Shown: positions 21,480-33,639, counted from the first letter of the stretch. The stretch: 64,000 bases of DNA from Termitomyces sp. T153 (GCA_018296165.2 JACKQL020000104.1:1-64000); one strand, 5' to 3'. Made by a program: numbers and translations. The notes: generated by a model from the sequence alone, not told the origin.

Positions 21480-22600
21480 CATAGGTATCTTCAGGGCCCA
21501 CAACCTTTGACTTGTATAGCTTTATGTATCTGCACTGCATGGTTTCTACTGGGTGATTTGTTGGCTGTAGCCTATGTCTGTGTGTGGAAGAGGAAAGGTC
21601 TGTGCATGAGAATTTGTAGCATCTGGATCACTTACCTTGCAACCCACCTTGTAGGTGCAGTACCTGAAGAACTATGGCAGGATAACATGTCAACCATTGT
21701 TGAGGATGTTTCTGATGAAGATGGACCAGCAAACAAAGGGCAAAACAAGGTATGCACAACATTATTAGCAATGATATTTCTGCTGGAATGGAAAGGCTCA
21801 AGACTACATTTCCACAGGAGGATAAGCCCAACATACCAGTTGTCCTTTGACACCCAATATTGGCAGGATCATATATTATTTACCTCTTACCAGAAACAAA
21901 GTGCAATATATTCACTTTTAAGTTAGAGGATGGCCTGATATATTAAAAGCCTCTAAAATCACATGACTTGTGCTTACATCTCTAGGGCTAAAGAAAAATA
22001 AATCATCAAGGCATCTCCACAGTAAAGGCATAACCAATAGAAAGCAAGACACAATATAACCAATAAGCTACTAACCTAATTAACACTTATGAACACAAAA
22101 GGCCTACATACCCACAGGTTCCATCTACTGAGCACACAGTTAGGCTGGCTATGGTTCAGTTAGAATTCTATTTAGTTTGGTTAATTAGTGTTAGTGTCAG
22201 TGTTAGGAATATGCTTAGGGTCCCAGGGAAACTTTGAAGGGGAGCTTGCTCCCCTTACTACAATGATAACTTTTATAGTTCTCAAGGATGTGTAGACAGG
22301 TGGATATGGCTGTTGGAATAACTATTTTTGTGCTTCAGGGCCCAGGTTGAATTCTATCAATGGGGCTGGCTATTCATGTCAGTTGCTAATAGCAATCGCT
22401 ATTTAGTAAATATTTGTACTCCTTCCTAATAGAGACAGAATTGAAGCTCCACCCAGCACCCATATGTTTCAAATCATCAATGCATCTACTACCATATGCC
22501 ACTGTCACATGCTGAACCTTTGGATTGAAGAACTAGCTGTGTCTCTCTCTGCGCTTGTCTTCCTAGACTAGGCTCCTTAATATACTTGCTTCTTCATTAT
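21480..22600. other. unassigned region left of the transposase
   Basis: An open frame at 21438-21926 has no recognisable domain and overlaps the copia fragment. The sequence atcgctatttagtaaat at 22395-22411 resembles gtcgctatttgctaaat at 27860-27876 on the other side of the transposase gene; these could be parts of element ends, but this is weak. Confidence 0.3.
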
Positions 22601-22607
22601 CTTTTTT

Positions 22608-25600
22608 ATGTCTGAAAACAAGTTTACCTTTGAGTTTGGACACTTTTCACCTGCTGTTGAAGAGCATGAGCACTCAAGTTCTCTGCCTGCTAAGTGAAAG
22701 CTTGGGAGACCTGTGGGCTCTAAAAACATGAAAAAATGATGTATTGAAGATGAACAGGATGATACCAAAAAGTGTGGACCTGGAAGGCCTCGAGGCTCTG
22801 GGCCAAAGCAGTGTGCTCAGGCCAAAGCAACTGCTCTTTCACAGAGTAGGAATATAGCTTGGATACTGGGGGTACCTTTGGTAAGTTTTTTACCTTTAAT
22901 TTGCAATGAAACATGTTCTCACTTTAAACAGAAAATACCTGGTACAATTCAGAACCAAGTATCATCCCAGGACATAGATAATACTGTATCAATTTTGGAT
23001 TCTCTTACATCAGATCAATTTATTACTTCTTCAGATGAAGTACCTCCTTTGAACAATGGCTGATCTGCCATTAATCATGTTCAAGACCATGTTGATGCAG
23101 ATGCAGAGCTTCAGACCATCCTGCTTCATAATTTACCTGCAGATTTGCCAAATGACAGCATTCACACCATCACTGATGATGTTGAGGATAGTGGTAACCT
23201 GCATTTCTTTGCTTCAGAAGGCCTGGGACCTGATGAAATTGAAGGTGATGATGATGATGAGGCTGAGAATGGCATGAATAGTAATGGTGACTCCAAGAAT
23301 TGGCAACAACCACATCCATCATGGTTCCAGAAAATATTCCAGAGTATTATTGAAGAGCTAACTAAGGATCATAATGGATTGTCAGGTCACTCACATCACT
23401 ATACTGCTGGTATATTCTGGCTCCCTTGCCAAGCAGTATGGTTCCACCTCAGTAAGCAAAATCTCAGGCCAACTGATAGTTTTCTTCTGAAGTTCTTTTA
23501 CTGGGACCCACTGGACCTTCTGAAGGAGTCAGGGATACCATGCCCTACTTGTGGCCATGCTCTCACATGTCATGGCTTTGTTGATCGCTCTTGCCAAGTA
23601 GTTGACATTGACACATGTTTCTGGTTGCTCAGGGCCCTGTATCACTGTCAAATGAATAGTATGGGTAGGTGTGGGAAGATATTCTGAAGCTGGGATTTCC
23701 ATATACTGGACAAGTTACCTCGCCCACTTGCTGCTAAATTTCCTGCTAAGCTGACCTGGCACAGTGCTCTGTCATGGAGAGCATTTGGAATTCTTTGTTC
23801 ATGCATCCAACATGGCATGGGAGCCAGTGAAGTGGCTGAAATGTTCTAAATGCAGCATCTTCAATGCTATAATGAAATTAGACTGCAGTACCTCCACACT
23901 AAGGCTGCTCACATCCACCTCCCCCATCAACATTATGAACAATTCCTTTCATTTGAAGACCAGTCTGATAATGGCTTTCATGAATTCACACCAAGTGGCC
24001 AATGGCTCTGAGATGTCTATGACAATGTCATGGAAGGCCATTGTGACACCTTAAACCAACATACTGCTATGCTTCCTGGACATGTATGTGCAATTGATCA
24101 TAGTCACGAGGTACTACAACTCTACTGTTTTGAGATATGTCAATTAAATCATGTTTTAGATTGCAAAACATGTTTTCAAAGTCAACGGTGTTTCTATATT
24201 CACTGCTCTCTTAACAGTAACAAATGAAAATGGTGAAATTTGTGTCTGTCTTTTTGTTGCAATGAAGTCACATTCTCAATATGCTGAGGTACTTCAAAAT
24301 ATGTCATGAGATTTGACTCTCTACAGACACTCTCAGCCTGAGCTATTCTACACTGATAATATGCAAGATAAAGGCATGCTCGAGCACATTTTTACATCAT
24401 TACTGGATAAAGTCACTCTGATCAAAAAGTATTCACACCTTCCAAATTTCTCCCTTCCTCATTCATGTACACCACAAATCTGAAACTCAGCATTGGAAAT
24501 CAACAATGCCATTTGTGGCATCCTTAATGGCCTTCCTACACCATCAGAGTCACAATTAGGAGGAAAGATAGTTGTTGGATTTGATTCAGAGTGGAATATG
24601 GATACATCACCATCAGGACACATTGTTGGGCATGGTCCACCTGCAGTAGTACAGATTGCCTATAAGAATCAGGTCTTCATCCTCCAGGTATAGTGTTTTT
24701 TCAAGGTTATTCATTGTACTAAGCTTACTTTGACCATAGATTGGAGAAATGCTCTCTCAAAAGAAATTGCCATATGAGTTGCTCAACTTTCTAGAAGATC
24801 ACCAAGTGATAAAAGCAGGCTGACTGGTAAATGGGGATCTCCATCAGCTTGCCATTGCAGCAGGAAAAGATCTGGACACATTCCAAGGTGGACTTGATCT
24901 TGCCTCCTTTGCTAAGCAATGACTCCTCATTACTAATGCTTGCATATCTCTTGCAGAATTGACTGCAGTTATCCTAGGAAAATGTCTTTCTAAGAATTGG
25001 ACAGAACATATCTCAAGCAACTGGAGTGACCAAGAACTGACAGCTGATCAGACTCAGTATGCTGCATGTGATGCTTATGCATGCCTATGTCTATTCCACA
25101 AAATATCTGAGTCTCCAGAGCTGACACCACTATCCCTCACATCAAAACTACCAGAATCAATTGGACAACCTGTTCCCATCATGACAACTGATAACAAAAA
25201 GATTGCAGCACACAGCACCATTTCAAAGGCAATTATCAATTCCTCATTTGACAATATCAACCTCACACCTACACAAATTGTTGTTTCTGTACACAAGGTT
25301 AATATACCTGCCACCATTATGACTCAACATCAACAACAGCCACTTTCAAGTATGGGATCTGTCCCATTTGATGTGGTAGTGCACCGCTCACATATCTGGA
25401 CACTTGATACTGTTTCAGAACATGACTCCCAGGCCCTCGTTCAATCAATCTCAGCATTGCTTTCTCATTTGTTGCCACTTATGGGTAATTCTACAGTAAA
25501 TTCTCAAGATTCAGATTCATTTCAAGTCAATCCAGACTTTTTGGACCCAATGGCCAGTGAAACTAGTCCCAGTGATGACACAGCACTGATTGGCAAATTA

Positions 25601-27576
25601 CTGAGCAGTAACTCAGACTTGGACAGTACTAATCACACATCTGAGCCATCTCTCAATAACTCACAAATCTCTGAAAGCAGAGATCCTCATAGTGTCAATC
25701 TTGGTTCTGAAACTTTGGGACCACGTAATTTGGAATCCAATTCCTTCATCCATAGCAGAGTTCTGAAAGATGTATTTCATGTTTTCAATATGCTGTATAT
25801 CTCACGGACTCATGGACTTTGCATTGCCTTTGCTTGAACTCTACATGATGCACTGTTTGTACCTCATCCAGATGACAAGGCACACATTGAGTCATGGTTG
25901 AGAATGCAGGACCTTTCTTGGGATGACATGCTATGGTTTAATCCAACTTGGTTATGGCAAGCGATGCAGGCGCACTATTCCTCCACCTGAAATCCTTTTT
26001 CCATTGGTTCATGATGTCTTCATGACTTGGGGTGCTCTCAAAGATGCAAGGATGCAACTTCCATTGTTCAATGACAGTGCATGGAAGACTGCTAAAAACA
26101 TACTTGAGCTAATTCAAAATGGATTCATTTCTGACCTGCCAGGTATTCCACTATATTACATTATTGGTCTTGACACAAATGGACTGCCCATTTATCGTTG
26201 CATTCGGGGCACTAATTCAGTTGAAGGAGGTGTACACACACACCTGCATACAATGCTTCCATCTTGTGGTGCCTCTGTTCATCATATGGTGACTTGTCTC
26301 CTGGATTTCATTCTTTGTCACAATCTCTTAGTGAGTGCATTGTGTCACTGGTATTGAGCTAACTCACACATATTGCAGGTGGGAACATTCAACACAACTG
26401 GCAAAAAATATATTGGCCATGATTCAATTTGGCTTCTTGACGAGATCCAGGAACTTGAAATCACACTTACAACAGCTCATCCTTCAACATCACTGTTAGA
26501 GTTGTCATTTGCCAATGGGAACCTGTATCAGCAGACAACTGAAGTAATGGGAATAATGTCAATTCCGGCATCACTTCGGGTTGAGGCTGGAATGCTTGAG
26601 TTTGTCAAAAGCACTGATGCAGCACAAAAACAGGCCTACCTGGCAAAGATGCAGGGTACACGAAGACCAATACTTCCTATCAACACTGTTGCTGAGTGAA
26701 AATTATTCAATCAGCTGATGCAAGAATGTGATGATTTTTGTTCTTCGACAACATCAATTAAACTATCAGCAGTTAAAATCTGGAATCGCTATGCTGAGGC
26801 TGAAGATGATATCTACTACAAGGTGAGTTTTTATGTATGTACATCACAACTTAACTAACAAGGCCTCAGCTCAAAGAACACCTTACCTCACATTTCAAAG
26901 GTAATTGGAAAGATGTCACAAATTCAATTCAATCTGTGTGCCAGGCATTGGCATCTATCAATCCACTTCAGAAGCACCTTCATAACCCAGGACAATCAAA
27001 AGAAATTGTCAATGTTCCTGCTGCGACAATGTCTGTTGATTCTGTGACACAAGGCTTTCAGTGCCTACAACTGTCTGAAAGCAGCATGTAAGTTTGTATC
27101 TTAATTTCATTGTCGAATATTCTAATGTTTCAATTTGCCCTAGTAGGCGCACTCCAACGACTGACATGCAGCTATCACAACCACCCGAGACTCCATCAAG
27201 TTTAAGTGAGTCAAACACAGTCGTAGCACTACACAATTTCGCATCAGCAAATCGCATGAGTATCAACACTGCCGAAGCAACAGTTACCTTGAGTAGACAA
27301 CGGGTCAAAGAATCTTTACCAGAACAATCAACTCAAAACCCAGATCGAAAATCAAGAGGATGTCCGCGGTGCAAAGGCGAGGATTGCAATGGAAGGCAAA
27401 CATGGTATCGGTGCCAGCACAAATGCTAGGACTGTCAAACCCTCAGTGTTGCTGATTGTGTAGGTCGAAGTTCGGCAGCACTACACAAACGTCAGTGTGT
27501 TCCTGCGTCAGATATCAGGCTCACAAATGCAGCAAAGAAGGTGATAGATGCAATAACACAAAGTAATCGGTTTTAG
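22608..27576 (+). pseudogene. DUF6729 / DDE-like transposase fused to DEDDy 3'-5' exonuclease
   Basis: A long, intron-containing transposase-like gene. In order: start MSENKFTFEFGHFSP (22608); AT-hooks GRPVGS and GRPRGSG; intron 22881-22931; acidic stretch (EIEGDDDDEAE); DUF6729-like domain (HPSWFQKIF ... IFWLPCQAVWFHL ... PCPTCGHALTCHGFVDRSCQ); catalytic-core-like blocks VCAIDHSHE, TALLTVTNENGE and LFYTDNMQDKG; DEDDy exonuclease with VVGFDSEWN (24570), NGDLHQLA (24830) and YAACDAYACLCLF (25050-25090), all five catalytic residues present; a block RGTNSVEGGVHTH; and a C-terminal zinc ribbon CPRCKGEDCNGRQTWYRC (27360). Further introns of about 50 bp lie near 24110, 24690, 26820 and 27090. About a dozen in-frame stops, nearly all TGA, so it is a pseudogene. 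Calling it a mobile-element transposase is inference from domains. Confidence 0.7.
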
Positions 27577-28880
27577 CTACATATGGACATTTTCTTCTGA
27601 TACGCATAGTCATTCTCATGTATGTTATGCAAAGAAAACTTATCTTCTTGTCATCCATCCTCCATTAACCTCAACAAATTCTTTTGTCCATTGATTCCTT
27701 CAACCAAAGGTCTGAAATCAAGCAGACTCAAACCGAGAACCCGTAGTGGGTGGAGTAGGAGCAAGAAGATAGCGGAGTATGCAGAAACATGCGGTAGGAG
27801 TCCTAAGTTGACCCAAGTGCATTGTCGATGTAGGTGTCGCCCTAATTTGTCAATTTAGAGTCGCTATTTGCTAAATGACAGCTGGCAGCTGTTGTCGAAG
27901 CCGTTGTCGACCGGCAGAATCCGTAAGATAGTGACCTAAAAGGGATTTTGAACTGATTTGGACATTATAGCAGACATCTCAAGATAGATCGTATTCCAGC
28001 ACACCGCCGACATATTGTTCCACAGCTGAATCAAGGAGTAACAGAGAGGTGAATTCAAATCTCCCCTCTCTCTTTTTTCTTTCTTCCCTTTTTGGAATTG
28101 AATTAATTATTTTTATTTATGCCACTGACACCAGTACCGAGCCATCAATGGGCAGAATTCTTAGTTGCTTGTAAGCCACAGGCTATAATATCTTGTGGTT
28201 TGCTTGTAATTACAGGCTTGTAATATATTGAACTGACTATATAGCCTGCCTTGGGTATAGTAACAGTTCATTGACAGATGATAATGATTCTATTTGATTT
28301 CCCTGGATGGATAGCAAGGAATATGGCTAGCAAAACACTCTTGAAGCTATTTATGGTAATGATAGCGGATGATGGAATGTAACATCTTACTCGTACTTGA
28401 CAATAACAGCTGTCTTGTGACGGTTATATTTGGTTTATATGTGCATGCGCGCTAGGGAGACGGCGTTTTCTTTTTCTTTTTTCTGCTGTGTTTGATTTTT
28501 TTTAAAAAAAAAATTTAAGAAACAATACCAGTGTCTGGATATCACCACCTCACTGGTAATATGAGCTACTCCCTGTGAACACATGTTGGCTGTTGGACAA
28601 GGGTCTACTGCGTGAGATCATTATTGATCAATGACGATCTCGAACACGACCTCGAGGCGCTCAAGATATCATGGCCACTTCTCACTCGCCGGCTTGAGGG
28701 AAAACTATTCTCCATCACCTGCACAATTTTTTGCCTAAAATCGTACCCCTGAAGCTGCTTACTCATGTACTCCAACTGCTGACAACCTCAGCCCACCCCG
28801 CATCAAACTCTGCAGGTCTTCTAGCTCATTTTCTTCGAAGGTCATCATTCTGCGTACAAGCAGGGACAGGTTCTACATCG
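27577..28880. other. CpG-retaining intergenic region
   Basis: No gene recognised. A frame at 27622-27858 has no identifiable domain. It contains a T-run/A-run at about 28495-28520 and a locally repetitive stretch at 28160-28230 (cttgta-rich). Unlike the retrotransposons, CG dinucleotides are common here. Confidence 0.4.
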
Positions 28881-29234
28881 GAACTCCAATGGAAATAACC
28901 TGACGTTCCAATATGGTGCGCACGAGTAGCCCTATGGGCATTCTCAGCAATTGGGACATGGCTTCATATGTCAACGAGAAAGGTGAAGATGAACTACGAA
29001 ATTCTACTCATCAATACAGGCACTGTCCCATTCATGGCATGTGACCTATTGGTTGACCAAGCATCACCTCCACACCTTTATCGCCATAACCTCCAATCAT
29101 TCTTCATCCTGGTCTGGGCCCTCCAATCATTCTTTATCCTGGTCTGGGCAGCTGTTCACTATAATCAATTCAACAAACTAAAAAGTCCTACTCCGACGAG
29201 AACTATTTCGAGATTGGGATATACCATTCCGTAG
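28880..29234 (+). pseudogene. FunK1-like protein kinase remnant
   Basis: Two adjacent frames give SPMGILSNWDMASYVNEKGE (DFG-like WDMAS) and then NTGTVPFMACDLLVDQ, SPPHLYRHNLQSFFILVWA and AAVHYNQF. This is the signature order of fungal-specific FunK1 kinases (G-L-DWDLA, GT-PFMA-DLL, H-YRHDLESFFYVLVW). The frame changes between the two blocks. A 28-bp unit around ctccaatcattcttcatcct is tandemly duplicated (about 29090-29145), repeating QSFFILVWA. The N-lobe and catalytic loop are not recognisable. It lies in the CpG-rich island, so it is a host gene remnant rather than part of a transposon. Confidence 0.5.
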
Positions 29235-29239
29235 AGCTC

Positions 29240-29871
29240 TAGATTCCTAGTTATTCTTCAGATTGTACGATGCAAAGAGAGTTGAGCCTCTTGGATTGAT
29301 ACATCCCGAGTTCCAAGCTTTACTTCCTTAGACTGAGTATCCATAGATGAATATGAACGGAGCTGCTTTTGAAGAACAGAATGACTTGGTGGCAAGACGG
29401 TCAGCTTGACAAGGATATTATACTCGTACGCTATTCAGCCCCTCGTCGCTAGCTTGAGCTTTTGAACCCTCTCTCTCGGAGGGGGGTCCGGCGCTCAAGA
29501 ACTTTCAGGGCTCAAGAAATCGTACTTCTTCCTGCAATACAGCCGGACTTCAATAAGTTTCCAATTCACCCATATCATTCTCTCTCTTTCAATTCTTTCA
29601 ATTCCTTTCTCTCATTCCCTCAACCGCAGCCTCGAATTAGATAGAAATACACAGGAACTTGTTCAAAATAGGTGACTACATTTGCCTTGATTCCTTTCAA
29701 CTTCTTTGCCCGAAAGACAAATGTTCACTTTACATAGCCATCGAAAGACAGCTTGAGCACTAAGCCTGTGGACTCCTTTCAGCCTGTTCGGCTATGTATG
29801 CACTTTCCCATCAAAATCAATGTTTACTTAATTTCTCTAGCTACATATCCAAACAATGGTATAGATGAGAT
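29240..29871. other. intergenic region
   Basis: No domain recognised on either strand. It includes a C/T-rich stretch with repeated tctctc and caattc words (about 29570-29620) and remains CpG-containing. It would hold the 3' untranslated part of the minus-strand gene ending at 29872. Confidence 0.4.
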
Positions 29872-30494
29872 TTACTTCTGCTTAGGATCCTTATTCTCAG
29901 GATCAATATCCAAATCATTTTCGTCAATATCTTTTAGACCCTGAAACTTGGCTACCTATTCCACATGTTTAGCGAAGGCGTGAATCAGAAAGCAAATATT
30001 GGTACCTTGCATGCCAACAAGCAGGCTGTTCGTACCATAAGTCCGGAGACAACATGGGATTCCGGCTGCTCTGGAATTTTATCACCAAATTCGGCCTTGA
30101 TGATTAGCTTATCCTTGAGAGGCTTATCTCCTTCGTATAATCCGAGCACCCTGTAGTATCCCCCGCCTTCCGCAGCTGGAACTCTCTCAAAGCCAATTGA
30201 CATACAGTGCTTTCCTCTAAACTTGGATTTCGAGTCGCCATGGATACGTTGGGGTTGCTTTTTTTCCAAGGATAGTTTCCATTCTTGGTTGACCTTGTCA
30301 AACGATTTGTTAATAATGCAGTTACGAACATAAGCAAGCAAGTCATCGTTTTTGAGATATTTCTGGGCACAAAAGTTCGCATCGGTGGTTATCAAACTAC
30401 AGTTAAAAAGCATTCTGGGCAGACTGACCTGTGTGTATGCGTTTCCTAAAACAAGCTTGATTGACATTCTTGCGTACTGGTTCAAGATTGACAT
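29872..30494 (-). CDS. hypothetical host protein, two exons
   Basis: Two coding exons: 30494-30006 and 29955-29872, joined by a 50-bp intron (29956-30005) with a GTACC donor, CGCTAAAC branch-like site and TAG acceptor. Splicing keeps phase and gives about 190 residues, starting MSILNQYARMSIKLV and ending with an acidic/Lys tail (DIDENDLDIDPENKDPKQK). The middle has KLSLEKKQPQRIHGD, a glycine stretch AAEGGGYYRVLGLYEGD and LIIKAEFGDKIPEQPESHV. No signal peptide or membrane segment is seen and no family is recognised. An upstream in-frame ATG exists at 30713, but residues before 30494 look like 5' leader. The frame is free of stops and rich in CpG, unlike everything around it, so this is the best candidate for an active gene in the window. 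Its upstream side holds a 358-bp tandem repeat. Confidence 0.6.
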
Positions 30495-30596
30495 TGTGGT
30501 GGGTTGTTGTCTTGGAATGTAGACAGTAGTGAGTGAGTGTAGCAATTGGATTGATATTTCGATTATCCTTTGGTTTCCTGTTATATGATTTGGTTG

Positions 30597-31600
30597 ATGT
30601 GGCGTCACAGGAACAGCAGTGAATACTTGAGAACAATAGATGTATTGTTTCAACAATTTGTGTTCCGTTTTCTCTTGTCCCTTTTGTTCATAATGCAGTG
30701 CATATGCAGACAAGTGCTCGTGGTATCTATGACAAACGCTTCGTGTTTCTGAATTAACAAGGAATGTTTTACTTGTTATTGTGCGCTTGGCAGGGCCTCT
30801 TCACATGGCAAATAAACACTAACACAGGCTTTTGTTGAAGTTATACAAAAGTCATTCTTCTCTATATGTCAAAAAAAAACAAACTTTGAAAGTTAAACTG
30901 CCAAAAGTGGCTGTCAATTGTTGGTTACGGCAGTGTCCTCGGTGGAACCGGCTAATGTGGCGTCGCATGATCAACAGTGAATACTTGAGAACAATAGATG
31001 TATTGTTTTAACAATTTGTATTCCGTTTTCTCTTATCCCTTTCTTTATTAATGTAGTGCATTTGCAGACAAGTGCTCGTGGTATCTATGACAAACGCTTC
31101 GTGTTTCTGAATTAACAAGGCATGTTTTACTTGTTATTGTGCGCTTGGCAGGGCCTCTTCACATGGCAAATAAACACTAACACAGGCTTTTGTTGAAGTT
31201 ATACAAAAGTCATTCTTCTCTATATGTCAAAAAAAAACAAACTTTGAAAGTTAAACTGCCAAAAGTGGCTGTCAATTGTTGGTTACGGCAGTGTCCTCGG
31301 TGGAACCGGCTAATTTGGCGTCGCATGATCAACAGTGAATACTTGAGAACAATAGATGTATTGTTTTAACAATTTGTATTCCGTTTTCTCTTATCCCTTT
31401 TTTTTATTAATGCAGTGCATCTGCAGACAAGTGCATGTGGCGTATATGACGAGAAATTCATGTTTCTGAATCAACAAGGCAAGTTTTATTGTGTTAATTG
31501 CGACAAATGTAGCATTACGACAGCTGTAGCATTATGACCAAGCGAATATGCACTTTGGCACGGTCTTTCGTTGAAGTATACAAAATTCACTCTTCTCTAC
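30597..31600. repeat. 358-bp tandem repeat, about 2.8 units
   Basis: The phrase gaatacttgagaacaataga starts at 30621, 30979 and 31337, exactly 358 bp apart. Units 1 and 2 are nearly identical over their full length; unit 3 is similar for about 180 bp and then diverges (after about 31430). Each unit includes tcgtggtatctatgacaaac and ggcagtgtcctcggtggaac. CpG is retained. It lies upstream of the minus-strand gene at 29872-30494, so it may carry that gene's promoter. Confidence 0.9.
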
Positions 31601-31859
31601 ATGGTGAAAAAGAAAAGCAAAACTTCGAAATTTGACCTGCCATAAACAGCATACATAGGTGTATTTATACACCAATTTTGATTGCAACGCTCTTGTTTAA
31701 ATTCATGAAAGACTGGAAAATGGAGGCACAGTGGTAGCAATGTACTCAATGATGAGCAGTAATTATGATGTGTAAAGCATCTGATTTGCAAAATTGAGAT
31801 GGGCAAGTTAGTCAAATATATTGTACTACCTTTCCACTGGTTGACTATTAACTTAAATG

Positions 31860-32480
31860 GCTGAGCTTTCATTGTCAAGTTCTTCATCATCCACTTGTGC
31901 CCTTTGTTCATCAGCATGAATAATGATACCTGTTCCCAACTGAGCAAGACTGAGGGTATACACTGTTAGTAGCCAATCTGAATGTGGGATGTGGCATGAT
32001 GTCAATCTGAGCCTCCTTTCAAGTTCTTTGGATGTAGCTTTTGACCTATTGCTGCATTGTAGCTTTAGCCCAGCATACATGGGTATAGCCACTGGTGAAG
32101 CACCATAACTGGGATACAAGTCTATCAATCAGAATAGTCTGTGATCAAAAAATGTGGGTCTGATGTGCCCAAATGAGGTAGAATCCAACTCATCTTTGAA
32201 ACATTTGTTTGCTGCCTTTTTACATTGCCAAGAGATCACCCACATGTACCCCTGAAATCACTGTCCTCTTGTCAGATTTTCAGCAATAGATGCATGCCTC
32301 ACATCTGAGTTGGGTAAACCCTAGTCTTCTCATCACCTCATCCAATGTTTGATTCCATATCTTCCCCACTTGCTTGATCCCATATATTGGTCTCAATAGC
32401 CAATTATTCCCTCCTTCTTCCTCAAAACCTCTCAGTTGCTACATGTAAATCTGCTCCCCCTCAGGTAAGACACTATTTGT
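31860..32480 (-). pseudogene. copia reverse transcriptase fragment
   Basis: On the minus strand: EGEQIYM, QLRGFEEEGGN, LLRPIYGIKQVGKIWNQTLD, EVMRRLGFTQLRCEACIYC, and GVHVGDLLAM at the position of the VHVDDLLA motif, with one catalytic Asp changed to Gly. After a frame change it continues to YPSYGASPVAIPMYAGLKLQ (the SPV-TPMD region before RNase H) at 31853-32128. This is a different copia lineage from K. No LTRs are found next to it. Confidence 0.7.
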
Positions 32481-33639
32481 TAGGTCTAGCTGACCCATGG
32501 AGTTCTCTCACTGTAGAGCAAACAACCCACTAGTCAGAGGATTGTGACAACTAAAGGGATTTACAGAGCATTGGAGTTTGATGGGAGTCAAATGGACAAT
32601 TTGGGTGCCCAGAGTTGGCAAGAATACTAGGTTTGAAGACAAAGTGAGGTCAGAGGACTTGGGAATTGAGCTGGAGTTTGTTAGGAGTGGGGATCAATGA
32701 TTAAGTATATTTGAGTAGTGTAGTTAATGAGATAACATTGAACAAAGTGCCAGGAAAGTGATAGAGCCAGGAAACAGATAGTGCTCGGAAACTAAAGTCC
32801 AGGAAATGTATGAAGACTATGGCAACATTAAGACTAAGATGATGATTATGGGGATTATGGTAACTTATAGTAGGGGTCTGTAATGGACTACCCTGTTACT
32901 ATCTCATTATTTTATTCAATGATTTTAGTTATATTATTATTGTAGCATCACATGATGCCTACTAGAAACCCTATCTACTTTACTTGTGTAAGGCAACACC
33001 TTACTTCATACTTTGTAGACAAGATCATGACTGGTTTTGACTTATGAGGTGTGAACTGTCAGCTGTGTGACCCATAACTGAAACATTACATCTTTTTTTA
33101 AGTCAAATGAGTGTTGACTCACTTGTGAAGCAGAAGCCAAACTTCTGGAAAGCAGTTCACTGCCACTAGTTATGATCAGAATGCTGAAAGTTTTGATGTT
33201 CACCTTCTGCAATGGGTACAATCATGACCATGAAAGGTCAGTTTGGGCCTAGTGCTGAACCAGCACTGGGTTTAGAAATTGGGAGGGCATGTTAGCAGCA
33301 GATAAGTGGGGATTTCTAAAGTGGGAAGTAGTATGAACTTTGATGGGATCAAATTGTAGTAAAGTAGCTATGAGGCATAACTGGGGTACTTGAAAAGGTA
33401 TCTGGCCAGAGTACCTACTAGATGTGTCTGTAATTACCACACCTAAGGACATGATTGTTCATGTGCAAAATAGGTCTTAAAGTAAATAAAATGAAACATG
33501 ATGATCATCAATGGAGCACTGCATAGTGCTCCACATGAGATGTCAGCTCTTGCCACATCATTTCATGGTGTGGGGAGAAAAAGTGGTGTGATGCTAAGAG
33601 GGCTCCCAGCTACCACTCCTGCTTAAGCAGCTATAGCTG
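32481..33639. other. unassigned CpG-poor region
   Basis: No conserved domain is visible on either strand; frames are short. A purine-rich stretch (32590-32880) has repeated ggaaa and gagtttg words. Likely transposon debris. Confidence 0.35.

Noticed and set aside
21438..21926. 162-residue plus-strand frame
   Set aside because: Partly overlaps a copia gag fragment on the other strand and contains no recognisable domain; not strong enough to call a gene.
22395..27876. Terminal inverted repeats of the transposase element
   Set aside because: The only shared sequence found at both sides is a 17-bp motif in direct orientation with three mismatches; not adequate to define ends.
30495..30713. N-terminal extension of the host gene to the upstream ATG
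   Set aside because: The extra 73 residues include part of the tandem repeat and have no sign of coding constraint; MSILNQY at 30494 is preferred, though the longer form cannot be excluded.
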